Under the pieces are notes generated by a model that worked only from the letters and a program-made list of their open reading frames with translations, did not search any database and was not told where the DNA came from. A stretch of 34,818 bases of DNA from Beijerinckiaceae bacterium. Its GTDB lineage: Bacteria > Bacteroidota > Bacteroidia > Chitinophagales > Chitinophagaceae. The stretch's first letter is position 1; each line of letters begins with the position of its first letter. Location: positions 1 to 34,818 of the forward strand of contig CAJCIQ010000082.1 of the NCBI GenBank assembly GCA_903970475.1, read 5' to 3'. Shown here one piece after another: positions 32,913 to 34,818 of this stretch. The translations under genes were made by a program, and so were the position numbers.

Positions 32913-33234
32913 ATTGTCCCCTCGATTCGACGCGGGTGCGCTGGGTTCGCGCCAGCTTCAGCGATTTCAGGCACTCAAGAGTGTAGACATAAGCGATCAG
33001 CGGTATGGTGATGACGTTTAGGCGGTTCAAAGTGTAGGCCGCTTTGAAGTCCCCATGCATTAGCGCCGACATTCCCCTCGTAAGGCCGCAACCATAACAA
33101 TGATGGCCCGTCAGCAGGTGAAAGAGGCAAAAAGAAAAATCCTGATCCGAAGCGTGATAATCCACGCTCCAGACCAGGAAGGGTATTAATAGCAGGCAAC
33201 CGATCTTAATTCTTACGTACCAGGGGCCTTCCAT
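32911..33234 (-). CDS. DUF2752 membrane protein
   Basis: A 107-aa protein from the ATG at 33234 (others at 33240 and 33255). It has two hydrophobic helices (GCLLLIPFLVW and NVITIPLIAYVYTLECL) flanking the DUF2752 signature TGHHCYGCGLTRGMSALMHG with its Cys-x-x-Cys-Gly-x-Thr-Arg core. The function of DUF2752 proteins is unknown. The start lies inside the 3' end of the TM2 gene (29-bp overlap with the start chosen), so the two are translated from one mRNA. This TM2-DUF2752 pairing is familiar in Bacteroidota. Confidence 0.85.
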   Translation of the reverse strand: MEGPWYVRIKIGCLLLIPFLVWSVDYHASDQDFSFCLFHLLTGHHCYGCGLTRGMSALMHGDFKAAYTLNRLNVITIPLIAYVYTLECLKSLKLARTQRTRVESRGQ

Positions 33235-33532
33235 AACCATCTCTAAAACTGCCAACCAGGATCATGATTAAATCAACCAACTGCCATATTCCACAACCAC
33301 CCAGGGTGACTAGCTGAATGATGCCAATGGTTGTTTTTTTGGTATAAAAGCTATGGACGCCCAGCCAACCCAGGAACCAGCATAACAGCAGGGTGGTAAG
33401 CCAGTCATAGCCCTCTTGATTTACTAATTCTTCGGGCAATTTGGATACGGGTACGTTTCCGGTTAAAACACCGCATTTTACACAAACAACGGCTTTGTCA
33501 TCAATTTGGGCTCCGCAATTTGAACAGAACAT
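33206..33532 (-). CDS. zinc-ribbon and TM2 domain membrane protein
   Basis: A 108-aa protein. The N-terminal zinc ribbon has Cys3, Cys6, Cys17 and Cys20 (MFCSNCGAQIDDKAVVCVKC); the C-terminal TM2 domain has two helices joined by a short turn (LLLCWFLGWLGVHSFYTKK, then TIGIIQLVTLGGCGIWQLVD) and ends DLIMILVGSFRDGYGR. The role is unknown. A near-consensus TAGATTTA box at 33557-33550 lies 17 nt upstream of the start, so it is probably the first gene of a two-gene unit with the DUF2752 gene. Confidence 0.88.
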   Translation of the reverse strand: MFCSNCGAQIDDKAVVCVKCGVLTGNVPVSKLPEELVNQEGYDWLTTLLLCWFLGWLGVHSFYTKKTTIGIIQLVTLGGCGIWQLVDLIMILVGSFRDGYGRPLVRKN

Positions 33533-33596
33533 TAGTTTTATATTTTTTATAAATCTAATATTACGGTGAATTTAGAATCCAAACAAATTCTATTTC

Positions 33597-33612
33597 GCGG
33601 GCGTTCGTCCGC
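33597..33612 (-). terminator. possible weak terminator or palindrome after the adaptor gene
   Basis: GCGGGCGTTCGTCCGC is an almost perfect palindrome (one G-U pair), 11 bp after the adaptor stop on the minus strand. It is GC-rich but is followed only by GAAATAG, not a U-tract, so its role is uncertain. Confidence 0.35.
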
Positions 33613-33623
33613 CGTCGGCCATG

Positions 33624-34802
33624 CTACTTCGCGGCAGCGACGGGGCCATCAGCCGGAACCTGCAGCGTCGCAGCCAGTTTAGCTCCATCCCTAATCTCCT
33701 CATTGGCGCTCAACACCAATTCGTCCCCCGCCTTCAGGTCTCCATACACCTCGATGTGGCTATTGGCATCCCTTCCGGTTTTCACTTTAACCCACTGGGC
33801 CTTCCCTCCGTCTACTTTGATGACAAACAGCCCCAGCATGGAATTAATCAATGCGGTTTTGGGGACAATCAACGTACTATCCTGACCAGGCAGGGGCACC
33901 GTCACTTCCGCTACCATTCCCGGCAACAGCTTTTTATCGTCATTGTGCACATCCATTTCTATGTGCTGGGAACGGAGGCGGTTGTCTATGGCCCCTGCCA
34001 GGCGTTTAATCTGGGCGGTAAATTTTTCTTCGGGTAATGCTTTGACCGTAAAAGTCACATGATCGTTGTTGTTCACGTAAGATGTATACGTTTCCGGAAC
34101 CGAGATCTCCAAACGCAACAGGTTTTGCTGCTGTAGTACAAACATGGGCTGGGCAGAGCCGGTTCCGGCCGGCCCTACAAAGGCGCCTGCGTTCACGTTA
34201 CGGGCACTGATCACGCCCGAAAAGGGAGCCCTCATGGTGAGGTAATTCTTGGTGTCTTCGACTTCTTTATAGGCTGACTTAGCGGCCTCCAGGTTTGCCA
34301 TGTCAGCGTTCTTACGCGCTTCTGCCTGGTCCAGGTCATTCTGAGCAATGGTACCAGGCGTTAGAGAGGTCTGGTACATTTTATCATAATTCGATTTAGA
34401 GGCCAGGTACAAGGCTTGCATGCTTTCTATCCGGGACTTGGCCGCTTCCAGCTGCGAGTTCAGTTCAGGAGCCTCCATGACAGCCAGCAAATCTCCTTGA
34501 TGGACTTCAGAACCAACGTCCACATACAGCTTTTGAACAAAGCTGCTGACTTTGGCATAAAGATCCACCTGTTGGAAGGCATCCAGTTCTCCAGGTATTT
34601 TAAGATCGGAAGAAAGTTTCCCTTTTTGAAGTGTAAAGGTCAATGTAGTATCTACTACAGGAGCTTTTACTTCCTTGGGATCATCTTTTTTGTCACCCCC
34701 GCAACTGCTCAGCAGTACAGAAGCGGCCAGCACAGTGGCGGCCAATATGCCTGCGTACAGGGATCGATTAACGGTGAGCTGTGTCATGAGCGTCTTGTTC
34801 AT
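33624..34802 (-). CDS. second RND efflux periplasmic adaptor (membrane fusion protein), lipoprotein
   Basis: A 392-aa adaptor with lipobox VLLSSC (Cys34 from the ATG at 34802; Cys29 if the second ATG at 34787 is the start). It shows the lipoyl half-motifs VDLYAKVSSFVQKLYVDVGS and MRAPFSGVISARNVNAGAFV, a helical hairpin between them, and the beta-barrel region. It has the same layout as the adaptor at 28658-29737, with recognisable similarity along the chain. Since in the other operon the adaptor is the last gene, a pump and channel for this one may lie beyond the right edge. It ends in TAG, with an Ala-rich tail. Confidence 0.92.
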   Translation of the reverse strand: MNKTLMTQLTVNRSLYAGILAATVLAASVLLSSCGGDKKDDPKEVKAPVVDTTLTFTLQKGKLSSDLKIPGELDAFQQVDLYAKVSSFVQKLYVDVGSEVHQGDLLAVMEAPELNSQLEAAKSRIESMQALYLASKSNYDKMYQTSLTPGTIAQNDLDQAEARKNADMANLEAAKSAYKEVEDTKNYLTMRAPFSGVISARNVNAGAFVGPAGTGSAQPMFVLQQQNLLRLEISVPETYTSYVNNNDHVTFTVKALPEEKFTAQIKRLAGAIDNRLRSQHIEMDVHNDDKKLLPGMVAEVTVPLPGQDSTLIVPKTALINSMLGLFVIKVDGGKAQWVKVKTGRDANSHIEVYGDLKAGDELVLSANEEIRDGAKLAATLQVPADGPVAAAK

Positions 34803-34818
34803 TCAATGATGATATAAA

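Noticed and set aside
1..34818. tRNA, rRNA, insertion sequences, integrase or attachment sites
   Set aside because: None was recognised by reading both strands; without a covariance or profile search a small RNA could still be missed.

Overview
The window looks like chromosomal DNA of a member of the Bacteroidota, most likely close to the Chitinophagaceae. The grounds are a SusC/SusD pair, a YtxJ-type bacillithiol-system protein, DUF2752 and zinc-ribbon/TM2 proteins, a secreted S9 peptidase, several exact TAnnTTTG promoter boxes 18-22 nt before start codons, and little Shine-Dalgarno signal. No rRNA, tRNA, CRISPR array, integrase or insertion sequence was seen.

Layout. 1-4891 (minus): SusC, SusD and the first codons of a third surface lipoprotein, a glycan or nutrient uptake locus that runs off the left edge. 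5034-9534: a PBP4-type DD-carboxypeptidase, divergent from CinA; then a dihydrolipoamide acyltransferase (E2). A degenerate 34-bp tandem repeat lies between CinA and E2. 9698-10414: an unrecognised 238-aa protein, convergent with a large S9 peptidase (10423-13413, minus). 13484-18094 (minus): a compact class I lanthipeptide operon, reading precursor, strong hairpin terminator/attenuator, LanC, full-length LanB, possibly followed by the S9 peptidase. 18413-22350 (minus): EamA transporter, DPM1-like glycosyltransferase, DnaQ-type exonuclease and an Mpl-like muropeptide ligase. 22402-23346 (plus): two tiny lipoproteins of 38 and 43 aa and YtxJ. 23464-29737 (plus): a tripartite RND efflux operon (138-aa unknown, TolC, RND pump, adaptor). 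29814-34802: a small Cys-rich protein, a sigma-54 activator response regulator divergent from a Tat-exported GH109-like oxidoreductase, a TM2/DUF2752 pair, and a second RND adaptor at the right edge.

Most striking point. The lanthipeptide precursor (17939-18094) has a leader of the Bacteroidota class I type but ends at an amber codon right after its first Cys-Pro. The same frame stays open for 26 more codons, to a TAA at 17858, just before the terminator hairpin. This continuation contains an 11-codon (33-nt) repeat in which the amber codon aligns with a TGG Trp codon, and each Cys has a Ser or Thr upstream, as expected for a lanthionine core. The sequence therefore suggests a three-ring precursor interrupted by a TGG-to-TAG change, or an expression switch that depends on UAG readthrough.

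How the genes may work together. Precursor, LanC and LanB form a biosynthetic unit with no dedicated transporter or C39 peptidase in the window. The neighbouring S9 peptidase and the tripartite pump are possible partners by position only. The other units (cell-wall remodelling by DacB and Mpl, metabolism by E2, redox by YtxJ) look like ordinary chromosomal genes.
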